Positions 35,251 through 44,916 are shown, counted from the first letter of the stretch. The stretch is DNA of 64,000 bases from Dickeya dianthicola NCPPB 453 (GCF_000365305.1 NZ_CM001841.1:4130052-4194051); one strand, 5' to 3'. The notes: a model not told the origin generated them from the sequence alone. Numbers and translations: made by a program.

Positions 35251-36021
35251 TCAGATAAAACGGCTGAGGAACGCCTGGGTCCGCGGATGGCGAGGATTAC
35301 CTAGCACCTCCTCGGCGCTGCCCTGCTCCACCACCACGCCGCCATCCATAAACACCACCCGATCGGCCGCTTCACGGGCGAAACCTATTTCGTGGGTCAC
35401 GACGATCATCGTCAGGCCTTGTTCCGCCAAGGTACGCATGGTGGCCAGCACCTCGCCCACCAGCTCCGGATCGAGCGCCGATGTTGGCTCATCGAACAGC
35501 ATCAGCCGAGGTTTGATCGCCAGTGCGCGGGCAATCGCCACCCGTTGCTGCTGGCCGCCGGACAGATGGCGGGGCCAGGCATCGGCCTTATCGCTCAGCC
35601 CAACCGTGGATAGCAGTTCCTTCGCATAGCGAATCGCTTCCCCTTTGGGCTGTTTATGCACGCCGATCGGTGCTTCGATAATGTTCTGCAACACCGTCAT
35701 ATGGGGATACAGATTGAACTGCTGAAACACCATGCCTATCTCCTGGCGCTGCCGCGCGATGCGGCGGGGCGACAGGCGATGCAAACGATCATGCTTCAGT
35801 TCGTAGCCAATTTGCTCCTCCCCCACCATGATCGAACCGGCATCCATATCCTCCAGGTGGTTGATACAACGCAAAAACGTCGATTTTCCCGAACCGGAAG
35901 GCCCCAGAATCACCACCACTTCGCCTGGATAGACATTCAGGTCGATCCCCTTCAGGACTTCATTGTCGCCATAGCTTTTCTGGACATTGCGGGCACGTAC
36001 CAGCGGCGTCATGTCGTTCAT
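35251..36021 (-). CDS. Polar amino acid ABC transporter ATPase (GlnQ/HisP-like)
   Basis: ATPase of an importer for a polar amino acid or a related small compound. 256 aa with Walker [10 protein letters not shown] (40-48), Q-loop [12 protein letters not shown], signature LSGGQQQR and Walker [13 protein letters not shown] followed by the H-loop VTHEIGF. Overlaps the permease gene by 4 nt. Substrate cannot be told from the ATPase. Part of a five-gene minus-strand cluster facing a MocR regulator. Confidence 0.9.
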   Translation of the reverse strand: MNDMTPLVRARNVQKSYGDNEVLKGIDLNVYPGEVVVILGPSGSGKSTFLRCINHLEDMDAGSIMVGEEQIGYELKHDRLHRLSPRRIARQRQEIGMVFQQFNLYPHMTVLQNIIEAPIGVHKQPKGEAIRYAKELLSTVGLSDKADAWPRHLSGGQQQRVAIARALAIKPRLMLFDEPTSALDPELVGEVLATMRTLAEQGLTMIVVTHEIGFAREAADRVVFMDGGVVVEQGSAEEVLGNPRHPRTQAFLSRFI

Positions 36022-36998
36022 GCCTCCTCCTTCTTCATCCAGGGCTGCCCGACGGCGGCAGATGTACGCGCCGGCTCCACGCTCTGCGCCGGTCGGCGCT
36101 TGCCGACCGAAACCGTGCGGCGCGAACCGCGGGCGTAATAATGTTCGATCGCCGACTGGCCAACGTTCAGTATCGATGTAATCAGCAGATACCAGATCAC
36201 CGCCACCATCAGCATCGGAATAATTTCGAAGGTACGGTTATAGATGGCCTGCACCGAGTACAACAGATCACTCATAGCAATCACGCTCACCAGCGACGTC
36301 GCCTTGATCATGCTGATTAGCTGGTTGCCGGTCGGCGGAATAATAGCGCGCATGGCCTGAGGAATAATAATGCGGCGCAGCGCCCGCCCACGGCTCATAC
36401 CGAACGCCTGCGTGGTTTCTATCTGTCCCTGGTCCACCGACAGCAGCCCGGCGCGGATAATCTCCGCCATATAGGCTGCTTCGTTCAACGCCAGACCGGC
36501 GATAGCGGCGGTCAGCGGCGTAATCAGATCGTTGGTCTTCCACTCAGCCAGCGTCGGCCCGGTAAGCGGAATCGCCAGCGAAATGGTTGGAAACAACGTG
36601 GATAGGTTGTACCAGAAAATCAGCTGCACCAGCAGCGGCGTCCCCCGAAAGAACCAGATGTATAAACCGGAAAGCCCGCTCAGCAAGCGGTTGTCCGACA
36701 GGCGGGCAATCGCCAACAGCAACCCCAGCGCGACGCCAAGCAGCATGGCGATAACCGTCAGCCCCAGCGTGACCTCCAGCCCTCTCATGACCGAGCCTTC
36801 GGTAAACCACAGCTCCACCACTTTCCACTCAAAATTCGGGTTGGTCGCCACCAACCAGAAAAACCTGGCAGCGAACAGCGAAACCACAATCCAGGAAACC
36901 AGGCGCCCATAACGTGGCGTGCTGCGGGCGAACGCCACGTCACGCGCCTTTACATCAGCATTTTCGCTGGTTCGAGAATCCGTGGCGCCGTCGTTCAT
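36018..36998 (-). CDS. Polar amino acid ABC transporter permease (HisMQ/GlnP-like)
   Basis: Inner-membrane permease of 326 aa. After a hydrophilic N-terminal stretch, one helix (about 33-52) precedes the usual HisMQ-type core helices between about 80 and 290. The EAA loop reads [20 protein letters not shown]. The extra N-terminal segment and a basic C-terminal tail make it longer than simple HisM/HisQ proteins. A single permease gene implies a homodimeric channel. Overlaps both neighbours by 4 nt. Confidence 0.9.
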   Translation of the reverse strand: MNDGATDSRTSENADVKARDVAFARSTPRYGRLVSWIVVSLFAARFFWLVATNPNFEWKVVELWFTEGSVMRGLEVTLGLTVIAMLLGVALGLLLAIARLSDNRLLSGLSGLYIWFFRGTPLLVQLIFWYNLSTLFPTISLAIPLTGPTLAEWKTNDLITPLTAAIAGLALNEAAYMAEIIRAGLLSVDQGQIETTQAFGMSRGRALRRIIIPQAMRAIIPPTGNQLISMIKATSLVSVIAMSDLLYSVQAIYNRTFEIIPMLMVAVIWYLLITSILNVGQSAIEHYYARGSRRTVSVGKRRPAQSVEPARTSAAVGQPWMKKEEA

Positions 36999-37885
36999 TT
37001 CGCCGCCTCCTTCGCCAGATTCACTCCCGGTTCAGCGATAGTGTTATTGTCCAGCTTCCACTTTTTCATGATGGCGGCGTAAGTCCCGTTCTTGAACAGT
37101 TCCTTATAGGCGTCCAGCACCACTTTGCCCAGTTGCGAATCCTTCGGCACCACCGACCCCTGGAAAATATCGCCGAAACCGTTCTTCTTGCCGACGGCGG
37201 TCAACTCAAGCTGACCATTGGCCTGCCCCACGAAATACACCAGCGGAGCCTGGGAAGAGAAAAAGGCATCAGAACGCCTGGAACGCACGGCCAAAATAGA
37301 CGAAGGCTGATCCGTAAACGATTGCACGGTGACCGCGGGTTTACCGGCATCGGTACAGATCTGAGACTGCTTGCGGATAACCTGCTCCGCAGAACCGCCG
37401 GCCATCACCGCAATATTTTTGCCGCAGGTATCATCTAATCCATTGATATTTTGTGGATTGCCTTTTTGTACGGCAAATACCACGAACTCTTGCGCGTAAT
37501 CGATGAAGTCATTATCTTTCTGGCGATCGGGGTAATCCCCCACCGGGCCAATCGCCATCTGATACCGGCCGGACTTGATACCCGCCAGGACTCCGGACAG
37601 GCCGCTCACCGTGGCATGTTCAATCTTGACACCCAGCAATTGCCCCAGCGCTTCGGCCAGATCGGCGCTGGCGCCATCCATCTCGGTCGGGCTTTTAACA
37701 ATCTCGTACGGGGGGAAGGAGCCGTTATTGACGGCAACGATTTTCCCGGCTTTCTTGATATCGTCCGGCAAACGGTCGTGCAGTGCCTGATCCACCTTTT
37801 GGGACGGAATACTCTCGGCGGCATAGCCGACGCCGGTGACCATTCCCAGAGCGAAAGCCAGTGCGTAGGCAGTCTTCTTCATCAT
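36995..37885 (-). CDS. Periplasmic substrate-binding protein of the amino acid ABC importer
   Basis: 296-aa family 3 solute-binding protein with a signal peptide (MMKKTAYALAFALGMVTGVGYA, cut near residue 22; here given only as its extent). The mature protein has the SBP_bac_3 start AGKIVAVNNGSFPPYEIV and the GVLAGIKSGRYQMAIG segment. A cationic-amino-acid-like specificity is possible but not supported by specific residues. Overlaps the permease start by 4 nt; an amidase gene is 16 bp upstream, suggesting uptake and hydrolysis of an amide or nitrile. Confidence 0.85.
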   Translation of the reverse strand: MMKKTAYALAFALGMVTGVGYAAESIPSQKVDQALHDRLPDDIKKAGKIVAVNNGSFPPYEIVKSPTEMDGASADLAEALGQLLGVKIEHATVSGLSGVLAGIKSGRYQMAIGPVGDYPDRQKDNDFIDYAQEFVVFAVQKGNPQNINGLDDTCGKNIAVMAGGSAEQVIRKQSQICTDAGKPAVTVQSFTDQPSSILAVRSRRSDAFFSSQAPLVYFVGQANGQLELTAVGKKNGFGDIFQGSVVPKDSQLGKVVLDAYKELFKNGTYAAIMKKWKLDNNTIAEPGVNLAKEAAK

Positions 37886-37901
37886 AAATATCCCCTGTCT
37901 G

Positions 37902-38696
37902 TTATTGGGTTTTTAATTCAGGACGGGCAAAACGACGATTTTTCAACACCGGCAGCACATCACGCACCGAGGCGATGCGTTCCGGATCCAGACAGGCGAC
38001 CACCAACGCCGGCCCCTCGGCAGCCCTGGCAATAGACACCCCCAACGGATCCACCACCATACTATTGCCGATATTGCGCGGACCGCATTCCCCAACCGCT
38101 ACCACATAGCAGGTGTTCTCCAGCGCGCGGGTGGTCACCAGCACGTCCCAGTGCATCTCTTTGTGCGGCCCTTTTACCCAGGCCGCGGGCAGCACCAGCA
38201 CATCAGCGCCATCCAGCACCAGGCGTCGGGCCAACTCGGGGAAACGCACGTCATAACAGGTCATCAGCCCCACTTTCATACCGGCTACCTCCACCAGTGG
38301 CGGAACCGCATCGCCTGGAGTAACCCGTTGCGACTCCTGCATGGAGAAAGCGTCATAAAGGTGTAATTTGTCGTAACGCGCGACAATTTCGCCATCGCGG
38401 ATAGCGATCAGCACATTCAACGCACGATGATTTTCCGTCGGCACATGAACGCTCATCATGGTCGTCAACGCATTGCCGCGGCTGGCCGCCAACAGTTGGC
38501 TGACGAACGGGCCATCCAACGGTTGCGCCGCTTTCAACACCAAATCAGGATCGGCGATATCGCGCGCCAGCACGCCTTCCGGCATCACCAGCAGATCGGC
38601 ACCGGCCACGCGCGCGCGGGCCATCAGCGACAAACAGATATCAGCGTTTTCCCGCCATTCGCGACTGACGGCAAACTGCCCCATAGCTACTTTCAT
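37902..38696 (-). CDS. Carbon-nitrogen hydrolase (nitrilase superfamily amidase)
   Basis: Cytoplasmic C-N hydrolase, 264 aa, with the catalytic triad E40 (VMPEGVLAR), K110 (RYDKLHLYDAF) and C147 (MTCYDVRFPEL). The DKLHLYDAF and CYDVRFPE motifs resemble the deaminated-glutathione/omega-amidase (Nit1/Nit2) branch more than true nitrilases; the substrate is unknown. Lies between the ABC importer genes and a second solute-binding-like gene, all on one strand. Confidence 0.85.
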   Translation of the reverse strand: MKVAMGQFAVSREWRENADICLSLMARARVAGADLLVMPEGVLARDIADPDLVLKAAQPLDGPFVSQLLAASRGNALTTMMSVHVPTENHRALNVLIAIRDGEIVARYDKLHLYDAFSMQESQRVTPGDAVPPLVEVAGMKVGLMTCYDVRFPELARRLVLDGADVLVLPAAWVKGPHKEMHWDVLVTTRALENTCYVVAVGECGPRNIGNSMVVDPLGVSIARAAEGPALVVACLDPERIASVRDVLPVLKNRRFARPELKTQ

Positions 38697-38699
38697 CTC

Positions 38700-39662
38700 T
38701 TACGCCCCCTGAGTGACAAAGGCCGGAAATATCGCTTCCGGCGTCAGCAATGTATCGGTGATGTCTTGTTCGTAAAGTTCACGGCCGAAATCGGCGATCA
38801 TTTTGCAGTTGACGTCAAAACCGTTGTCATTCCAGTTGGCTGGCAGGTCCTGTGCGGTGCGGCGCAGGTCGTCCAACAGCCAGGGCGTGGTATCCGCGTA
38901 TTTCTCGCGCTTTTGTTGCCAAACCTGGGCTGAGCGGTCGATAAGCCGACTCAGTTCCCCAGGCAACCACGGCAGCGACGCGACCAGTGCCGGTTTGATG
39001 CCGAGCATATGGATACCTGGCACATAACCTACCCGGCGAAAATAGGCCAGCTCGGCCTGACGGAAATCAGCCTGCACCTGACGCAGTCCAGACCCCGGCA
39101 GGAAGAAGCCCTGCGGCATAAACGGAGTGAAAACGGCATCCAGTTCTCCGGCCTGCAACAATTCAATCAGCGGACGCTCGCCCGGTGCGGCTTCAATATG
39201 ACCGGGACGGCCAAACCGGCCCAGACGATCGACGATGGGGTGATCCGCCGTCAGCCGTCCGGCGAACCAGCGAACATCCTCAATGCCCACGCCGGCTTCC
39301 CGCAGCAGAGTGCGCGTCCAGGTGTTGCCGGAATCCTGCCAGCCGGTTACGCCGATGCGCCCGCCCTTCAACTGTTCCAGCGATGTAACGGGGTTGTCTG
39401 CGGTGGTGATAATGCAGCGCTGACGAAATCCCCGCATCAGGAAATGGGGCACGCCCAACAATGATGTATCGCCTTTGGCGCGTGCCTGCGCATAACGACT
39501 AAAAGAAACTTCGCCCGCATCGTAATGCTCGCTGGTGGCCAGATCGTCTACCAGGGTATTCACCCGGTGAACTTCAACATTGAATCTTTCTGACCGAACA
39601 TCGCCGAGCGCCAGCGGCGTGAAATAGTCCCAATCCCGAACTGCCAGTCTGATGGTGATCAT
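38700..39662 (-). CDS. Substrate-binding-like protein related to NMT1/4,5-dihydroxyphthalate decarboxylase
   Basis: 320-aa protein with a periplasmic-binding-protein type 2 fold. It lacks a signal peptide, so it is either cytoplasmic or an enzyme of the 4,5-dihydroxyphthalate decarboxylase-like group that shares this fold; segments such as VTSLEQLKGGRIGVTGWQDS and DAVFTPFMPQGF fit that group. ATG 39662 chosen on the conserved-looking start MITIRLAVRDWDYFTPLALG; an upstream ATG exists at 39713. First gene of the cluster, 3 bp before the amidase; divergent from the MocR gene. Confidence 0.7.
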   Translation of the reverse strand: MITIRLAVRDWDYFTPLALGDVRSERFNVEVHRVNTLVDDLATSEHYDAGEVSFSRYAQARAKGDTSLLGVPHFLMRGFRQRCIITTADNPVTSLEQLKGGRIGVTGWQDSGNTWTRTLLREAGVGIEDVRWFAGRLTADHPIVDRLGRFGRPGHIEAAPGERPLIELLQAGELDAVFTPFMPQGFFLPGSGLRQVQADFRQAELAYFRRVGYVPGIHMLGIKPALVASLPWLPGELSRLIDRSAQVWQQKREKYADTTPWLLDDLRRTAQDLPANWNDNGFDVNCKMIADFGRELYEQDITDTLLTPEAIFPAFVTQGA

Positions 39663-39811
39663 TATGCTTTTTTTTTCCTTACGTTCCCGGTGTTGCGCGC
39701 AATCCGAACACATCCAGATTATTTTGCATTCAAATATCGCTTGAATTTGATACTATGACGATAATATTATCTGTACAATAATTTATTTGTTACTGAACAA
39801 AGCATTTTCTT

Positions 39812-41170
39812 ATGACGGACACACTGGATTCCAACTGGCTGGTAGAGCAGATCAACGATACCTCGATCAAGGGGATCGCCCAGACGACTGCTACGTTAAT
39901 TCGCGAAGGGCGCATACCTATCGGCACCCAGCTCCCCGCCGTGCGGGAATTGGCCGAGCGCTTGGGCGTCAGCCCGGCAACGGTTTCCGCCGCCTGGGGA
40001 CAATTGAAGCGGCAAAAAGTGATTGCCGGTAAAGGACGCAGCGGCGTGTGGGTTTGCGGCGCTCACGCCACCCCCAGGCCGATACGGTTTGAGAAAATCG
40101 GCAATTACGGCAGCGGTATTCAGGCCGATCTGGCTATGGTATGTCCGGATCCGCGATTACTACCGGACCTACGGGAAGCCATGCTGCAAGGGATACGCTC
40201 CAGCAAGTTGAACAGCTATCAACGCGACCTGATTACACCGACATTGCATCAGGCGCTGGTGCCGCGCTGGCCGTTCCAGGCCCAGGCATTCATGGCTACC
40301 GATGGCGGCTTCGATGCCATGAACCTGATCATCCAGACACTGGTATCGCCGGGCGATAAAGTCATCATTGAAGATCCCACCGCGACCCGACTGCTGGATA
40401 TGCTGGATAACGTCGGCGCCGAACTGCTGCCGCTGGCCTGCGATGAACAGGGGCCGCGACCCGACGTGCTGGAAATACAGTTGAAGAAATCGCCAGTCAT
40501 GTTCATCTACCAGCCGCGTACCCACTCTGCCACCGGGCATACCGTCAGCGAAAGCCGCAGTGCCGAACTGGCGCGCCTGCTTGCAAATAGCGCTACCTTG
40601 GTGGTGGAAGACGACGGTATTGGCGAACTGTCCGCCTGGCCGGTCTGGAGCCTCGGGCGTTACTACCCGGAAAGAACGCTGCATGTGCGCTCGTTTTCCA
40701 AAGCCTACGGCCCGGATTTGCGGCTGGCGGTCCTGTCCGGCCCGGAATCGCTGGCCAAACGCCTGCAATCGTTTCGCAATTTCGGTGCCAGTTGGACCAG
40801 CCGCATTCTGCAAGATGCCGTGGCCTGGATGCTGAACGACCCGACAACCCAACAGCAACTGCAACAGGCCCGCAACGGCTATGCCAGGCGCCGCCGACTG
40901 CTGCTACAGGCACTGGCGCGCCGCGGCCTGCATCTGCCCGATCGCGACGGCCTGAGCATTTACCTTCCCGTCGAATCCGAACAGTTCGCCATGATTACCC
41001 TGGCGGCACGCGGCATCGCCGTATTACCGGGAGAGCGTTGCCGCTGCGGCAGCGCGCAGTTTATTCGCGTCAGCACTTCAATGCTGAACGAGGATCAGGT
41101 GGAAAGCATTGCCGATGCGCTGGTACTCGCCGCCGGCATGGAGATCGGCGGGCATCACGCTGATCTCTGA
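39812..41170 (+). CDS. MocR-family regulator (GntR winged helix plus aminotransferase-like domain)
   Basis: 452-aa transcription factor: GntR-type winged helix at about 18-80 (LPAVRELAERLGVSPATVSA) joined to a fold-type I PLP domain with the Schiff-base lysine K297 (RSFSKAYGPDLRL) and PLP-phosphate contacts. MocR proteins usually sense an amino compound through PLP. It is divergent from the ABC/amidase cluster across 149 bp, so it probably controls that cluster. Followed by an IS110-like remnant on the opposite strand. Confidence 0.9.
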   Translation: MTDTLDSNWLVEQINDTSIKGIAQTTATLIREGRIPIGTQLPAVRELAERLGVSPATVSAAWGQLKRQKVIAGKGRSGVWVCGAHATPRPIRFEKIGNYGSGIQADLAMVCPDPRLLPDLREAMLQGIRSSKLNSYQRDLITPTLHQALVPRWPFQAQAFMATDGGFDAMNLIIQTLVSPGDKVIIEDPTATRLLDMLDNVGAELLPLACDEQGPRPDVLEIQLKKSPVMFIYQPRTHSATGHTVSESRSAELARLLANSATLVVEDDGIGELSAWPVWSLGRYYPERTLHVRSFSKAYGPDLRLAVLSGPESLAKRLQSFRNFGASWTSRILQDAVAWMLNDPTTQQQLQQARNGYARRRRLLLQALARRGLHLPDRDGLSIYLPVESEQFAMITLAARGIAVLPGERCRCGSAQFIRVSTSMLNEDQVESIADALVLAAGMEIGGHHADL

Positions 41171-41179
41171 TGCCGCAGT

Positions 41180-41219
41180 TGCTGCCGAGGTCGATACCGA
41201 TGAGCGTAACGTTTTGCAT
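41180..41219 (-). pseudogene. Remnant of an IS110-family transposase N-terminus
   Basis: On the minus strand a ribosome binding site (AAGGGGATCATC) precedes ATG and codons for MQNVTLIGIDLG, the characteristic start of IS110-type transposases (DEDD Asp in GIDLG). Similarity stops after about 12 codons and the frame then runs into mocR antisense. No other part of the element is visible, so this is a scar. Confidence 0.6.
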
Positions 41220-41231
41220 GATGATCCCCTT

Positions 41232-41272
41232 CAGAAAGAAAAACACCCTGTCAGCGTACCGCTCACAGGGTG
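41232..41272 (-). terminator. Terminator downstream of fkpA
   Basis: CACCCTGT and ACAGGGTG form an 8-bp stem with a 13-nt loop (41244-41272), followed on the minus strand by TTTTTCTTTCT. It lies about 90 bp after the fkpA stop. Confidence 0.8.
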
Positions 41273-41358
41273 GGGGTGACCATCGTATTAACCGCCGACT
41301 CGCATGAGCGGCGGTATCGCAATCGGGTACTGGCGCCACCCTCGGCGGCAACCATCGA

Positions 41359-42216
41359 TTACTGAGCGGCTTTCTTAGCCTTGTCGTCAGCCGATTTTTC
41401 CGCTTTCGGCGCAGCGCCTTTAGCGTCGGCATCCGATTTGATGTCCAGCAGTTCGACTTCAAACACCAGCGTGGAGTTAGCCGGAATCCCCGGAACACCC
41501 GCTTCGCCGTAAGCCAGCGTCGGCGGGATGACCAGCTTGATCTTGCCGCCTTTCTTCACATGCTTGAGGCCTTCGGTCCAGCCCGGGATTACGCCGTCAA
41601 GACGGAAGGACAGCGGTTCGCCGCGCTTGTAGGAGTTGTCGAACTCGGAACCGTCAACCAGCGTACCTTTGTAATTCACCACCACGGTATCGCTGTCTTT
41701 CGGCGAGCTTCCCGTCCCTTCTTTATCTACCTGATAGAGCAGGCCGGACTCGGTTTTCTTCACGCCCTTCTCTTTGGTAAAGGCATCACGGAATTTGGTA
41801 CCTTTATCCGCGTTGTCTTTAGCATCCTGCTGCATTTTTGCCTGGGCCGCTTCTTTCACGCGGCCTTCAAACGCCTGCAGGGTTTTCTCGATCTCTTCGT
41901 CAGACAGCTTGCTCTTGTCGGCAAACGCATCCTGCACGCCCTGAATCAGCTGTTGCTTATCCAGTTTGATGCCCAGTTTTTCCTGCTCTTTCAGGGAATT
42001 GTCCATGTAGCGACCCAGCGAAGCGCCCAGTGCGTATGCTGCTGCTTCTTCATCGCTCTTGAATTTGCCCGCCGCCGCTTTCGCTGCGTCCGCTGCCGCT
42101 GGGGCAGCAGTTACCGCCGCATCAGTGGTCTTGGCTACATCTGCCGCCATAACACCTGTGCTCAGCGCCAGTCCCATAGCTGCCGTCAGCAGTGTGACTT
42201 TAAACAGTGATTTCAT
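41359..42216 (-). CDS. fkpA: Periplasmic FKBP-type peptidyl-prolyl isomerase and chaperone FkpA
   Basis: Folds outer-membrane and periplasmic proteins. 285 aa: signal peptide ending near VMA-AD (about residue 24), an alanine-rich stretch, an N-terminal helical dimerisation and chaperone domain (about 50-150), and a C-terminal FKBP domain (VNYKGTLVDGSEFDNSYKRG ... VIPGWTEGL ... LAYGEAGVPGIP). It ends in a Lys/Ala-rich tail longer than in E. coli. ATG 42216 chosen; the longest frame starts 9 codons upstream. Divergent from slyX. Confidence 0.94.
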   Translation of the reverse strand: MKSLFKVTLLTAAMGLALSTGVMAADVAKTTDAAVTAAPAAADAAKAAAGKFKSDEEAAAYALGASLGRYMDNSLKEQEKLGIKLDKQQLIQGVQDAFADKSKLSDEEIEKTLQAFEGRVKEAAQAKMQQDAKDNADKGTKFRDAFTKEKGVKKTESGLLYQVDKEGTGSSPKDSDTVVVNYKGTLVDGSEFDNSYKRGEPLSFRLDGVIPGWTEGLKHVKKGGKIKLVIPPTLAYGEAGVPGIPANSTLVFEVELLDIKSDADAKGAAPKAEKSADDKAKKAAQ

Positions 42217-42427
42217 CCATCTCTCCAACATTCGGAGCACCATGCCCCGGCAACATTAACATTTCGCAGCTACTATAACGTTGCGCGCAAAGACAATACA
42301 ACGACGCGCCGCATCGGATAGCGAAAAATTCTGAATACCAGGGTTTACGCCCGACGGCGTGTGGTTTTACTACCAGAACTTTCCGCTTTCTGACACACTC
42401 TGCGCACACTGCACGAGAGGAAAAAAG

Positions 42428-42646
42428 ATGTCACTGTCAGCACTGGAGCAACGGCTCGAATTACTGGAAAGTCGCCTGGCTTTTCAGGAGGTCACCCTTG
42501 AGGAATTGAACCAGACCGTCGTGCAGCACGAGCTGGAAATGGTCAAACTGCGTGAACAACTGCGGCTCATGACCGAAAAATTGCGGGCAACGTCGCCATC
42601 GATGATTGCCTCGCAGGCGGAAGAGACGCCGCCGCCGCACTATTAA
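42428..42646 (+). CDS. slyX: SlyX protein
   Basis: 72-aa coiled-coil protein of unknown function. Heptad-rich sequence from residue 4 to about 52 ([20 protein letters not shown]), proline-rich end. AGAGGAAAAAAG ribosome binding site fixes ATG 42428. Adjacent and divergent to fkpA, as in E. coli. Confidence 0.92.
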   Translation: MSLSALEQRLELLESRLAFQEVTLEELNQTVVQHELEMVKLREQLRLMTEKLRATSPSMIASQAEETPPPHY

Positions 42647-42676
42647 TCCAGTTAACCCGTAATCCAGTTAACCCGG
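42645..42676. repeat. 16-bp tandem duplication after slyX
   Basis: AATCCAGTTAACCCGT is followed directly by AATCCAGTTAACCCGG, overlapping the slyX stop codon. A simple tandem duplication between convergent genes; no function is apparent. Confidence 0.85.
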
Positions 42677-42703
42677 CCATCGTGACCGGCTAATCGCGGC
42701 AGG

Positions 42704-43747
42704 CTATGCCTTACGCCACTGCCGCGGGCTGATGCCGAACCAGCGACGGAATGCGCGGGAAAAGGCGCTGACCTCAGAGTATCCCAGCAGGAACGCCATC
42801 TCGGAAATCGATAGCTGGCGCTGCTGCAAATAGTGGGTCGCCATCTCGCACCGCACTTTCTCCACCAGTTGGGTGAAAGTGATGCCTTCGTCCTTCAACC
42901 GCCGCTGCAACGACCAGCTCGATAGACCGATGTTCTCCGCTACCTCGTCCAGCGACGGCTCGCCTTGCGGCAACACCTGACGCAACCGGGCGCGCGCCAT
43001 GTCCACCACGCTCTGCTGGGGAACGTCGCTGTTCAACTGACGCAGGGCATCCTGCACGACCAGCAGCAACAGCGGATCATGATCCGGCATGGCGCGCATC
43101 AGGTCACGTTTGGGGATCAGCAGGGAATTGAACGGTTGATCGAAGTAAACCGGTGCGTCAAACGCCTTGCAGTGCTCATGCCACTGTTCAGGACGAGGGT
43201 GCTCAAAATGCACTTCCCGCGGCGCCCAGTTTTTGCCCGCCGCATGACGAATCAGATTCAACATCATCCCCAACGTCAGCTCCGCATCCTGACGACAGTG
43301 CAGGATAGCGCCGTGACGCACCTGATAGTCGAAGCGCCAGCAGTCGCCCTTGTCCACCAGACGGATCAGCGTATCGTGTTGATGAAAGGGAAAGGCATTG
43401 ATTACGTTATGCAATGCCTGCTCCAGAGTGGCACTGCATAACCCAACATAGCCTATCAACCCCAGCGCCTGCGGCTTGAACTGCCGACCGTAATGCAGCC
43501 CGAAATTGTCGCAGTCCGAATAGCGGGCGGCCTCCTCCAGCACCCGGCAGTAATTCACCAGCCCGACACTGAGCGTCGGACTGGCCAGCAGTTCCGGATT
43601 GATGCCGCTAATGCCCAGAATACGATCCGCATCGCCCCCTTTTTCACCGATGAAATCGGTCAGGCCCGATGCAGCGGCGGCCAGAACGCCCCGGTGCCCA
43701 ATGGGCGGCACGGCGACCGGCGGCAGCCGAAAAGACGTGGTTTCCAT
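42704..43747 (-). CDS. AraC-family transcriptional regulator (arabinose-binding-type N-terminal domain)
   Basis: 347-aa regulator: the N-terminal half (about 30-215) matches the ligand domain found in OruR/ArgR-type AraC proteins, and the C-terminal 100 residues hold the two-HTH AraC domain (SLDEVAENIGLSSWSLQRRL and ISEMAFLLGYSEVSAFSRAF, FGISPRQWRK). GAGG before ATG 43747 sets the start; an open frame extends 65 codons upstream. It lies next to an APH-fold kinase and an ethanolamine-type permease, which it may regulate (inference). Confidence 0.87.
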   Translation of the reverse strand: METTSFRLPPVAVPPIGHRGVLAAAASGLTDFIGEKGGDADRILGISGINPELLASPTLSVGLVNYCRVLEEAARYSDCDNFGLHYGRQFKPQALGLIGYVGLCSATLEQALHNVINAFPFHQHDTLIRLVDKGDCWRFDYQVRHGAILHCRQDAELTLGMMLNLIRHAAGKNWAPREVHFEHPRPEQWHEHCKAFDAPVYFDQPFNSLLIPKRDLMRAMPDHDPLLLLVVQDALRQLNSDVPQQSVVDMARARLRQVLPQGEPSLDEVAENIGLSSWSLQRRLKDEGITFTQLVEKVRCEMATHYLQQRQLSISEMAFLLGYSEVSAFSRAFRRWFGISPRQWRKA

Positions 43748-43896
43748 AATTTCTGCCTCACACAGCCAACTAAAGATCATAAACTTGCAAATTCCATACC
43801 ATTCGCAATTTACTGATTTAACTGACATCGCAAGGCAGGACGGCACCATCTCGATCCCTCGGTGCGCCGTTGTGGTGCAGTTGCCGCGGCACAGGC

Positions 43897-44916
43897 TCAG
43901 GCGCCGACCGGCAGCGCCTCCTTGGCCAGATAGCGACGGCACAACCGCACGGTGTGATCGCTCCAGCCCGCTCCCAGGCCGATCGCCTGCTCGGTTTGGC
44001 TATGGGAGCCCGCCCAGGCCATCAACTGGATGCGGCGCTGGATCAACAACGACGGGATCACCGCCCGATCCGCCTCGCTAAGCGGACAGACACGCTGATA
44101 GCCGCTAAGCCAGCCCTCCACCCACGCGGGCGCGCTGGGGTGATGCTCCACGAAACTGATCGCCGCCGCCAGATCGTGCAGATACCAGCTAAAGCCACAA
44201 TCATCAAAATCGATCACCCGGGTTTCGCCATCCAGCAACAACAGGTTGGTCAGGCGCAAATCCGCATGAATCAAACCATAACGCTGACGATCCTTACCGT
44301 AGCGCGTCAGCGCGTCGCGTACCTGTGCCAGCGTTTCCTCAATGATGCCGTGGTCTTGCGACTTCAGATTGGGCGCATCCTGCCAGCGCCCCCAATGACC
44401 GAGCGCTCCCACCATCGTGTCGTGGTCCCAGACCAGACGACGAAAGCCGGTCGGGCGCGTCCAGCGGCGGCTGTGCTGATGCAAACGGGCGGTGATCATG
44501 CCCAGTTGTTCAAAGGCGGCGGCATCGACTGCCGTGGTCGGCATCTCGCCTTCAATCCAGTGAAACAGCACCACATTGCGCACCGTGCCATTCGCCATCG
44601 TCACCGTTTGCACCGTTTCGCCATCCAGCCCGCTCAGCGCCTGCGGCACCGTAATCCCCTCTTCCCGCAGCGCATCCAGCCAGGCCAGTTCGCCGGCGAT
44701 ATCCTCGCGCTGATGGTAGCCAGGCCGGTGAATGCGCATCGCGTAACGTTTACCGCCCGCGGTCAGCAGCCGATAAGTGGCGTTTTCCGAACGGCACAGC
44801 AGGCTGAGCTGCCCCTGCAACGCCGACGGGTAACGTTTTATGGCCAGTGCGGCCAGGTGGTCCAACGTGGAGTTATCAAGGGTGTCGTACTGTTCTGCCA
44901 TGTCCTGTTCTGCCAT
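43897..44916 (-). CDS. Aminoglycoside phosphotransferase-fold kinase (choline/ethanolamine/homoserine-kinase-like)
   Basis: 339-aa small-molecule kinase of the APH superfamily. The catalytic loop is HADLRLTN (H217, D219, N224) and the metal site VIDFDDCG (D236). The closest group by eye is the SrkA/hydroxylysine-kinase-like set; antibiotic resistance is not implied. Its neighbour on the right is an ethanolamine-family permease, so an amino-alcohol substrate is a reasonable guess. Start at 44916 is uncertain: the frame is open to 45036 through a 16-bp tandem repeat, and an ATG lies at 44901. Confidence 0.78.
   Translation of the reverse strand: MAEQDMAEQYDTLDNSTLDHLAALAIKRYPSALQGQLSLLCRSENATYRLLTAGGKRYAMRIHRPGYHQREDIAGELAWLDALREEGITVPQALSGLDGETVQTVTMANGTVRNVVLFHWIEGEMPTTAVDAAAFEQLGMITARLHQHSRRWTRPTGFRRLVWDHDTMVGALGHWGRWQDAPNLKSQDHGIIEETLAQVRDALTRYGKDRQRYGLIHADLRLTNLLLLDGETRVIDFDDCGFSWYLHDLAAAISFVEHHPSAPAWVEGWLSGYQRVCPLSEADRAVIPSLLIQRRIQLMAWAGSHSQTEQAIGLGAGWSDHTVRLCRRYLAKEALPVGA

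Noticed and set aside
41070-41498. 142-codon minus-strand frame across the fkpA-mocR junction
   Set aside because: Composite of fkpA antiparallel reading, the IS110 stub and mocR antisense; only the 12-codon stub is meaningful.
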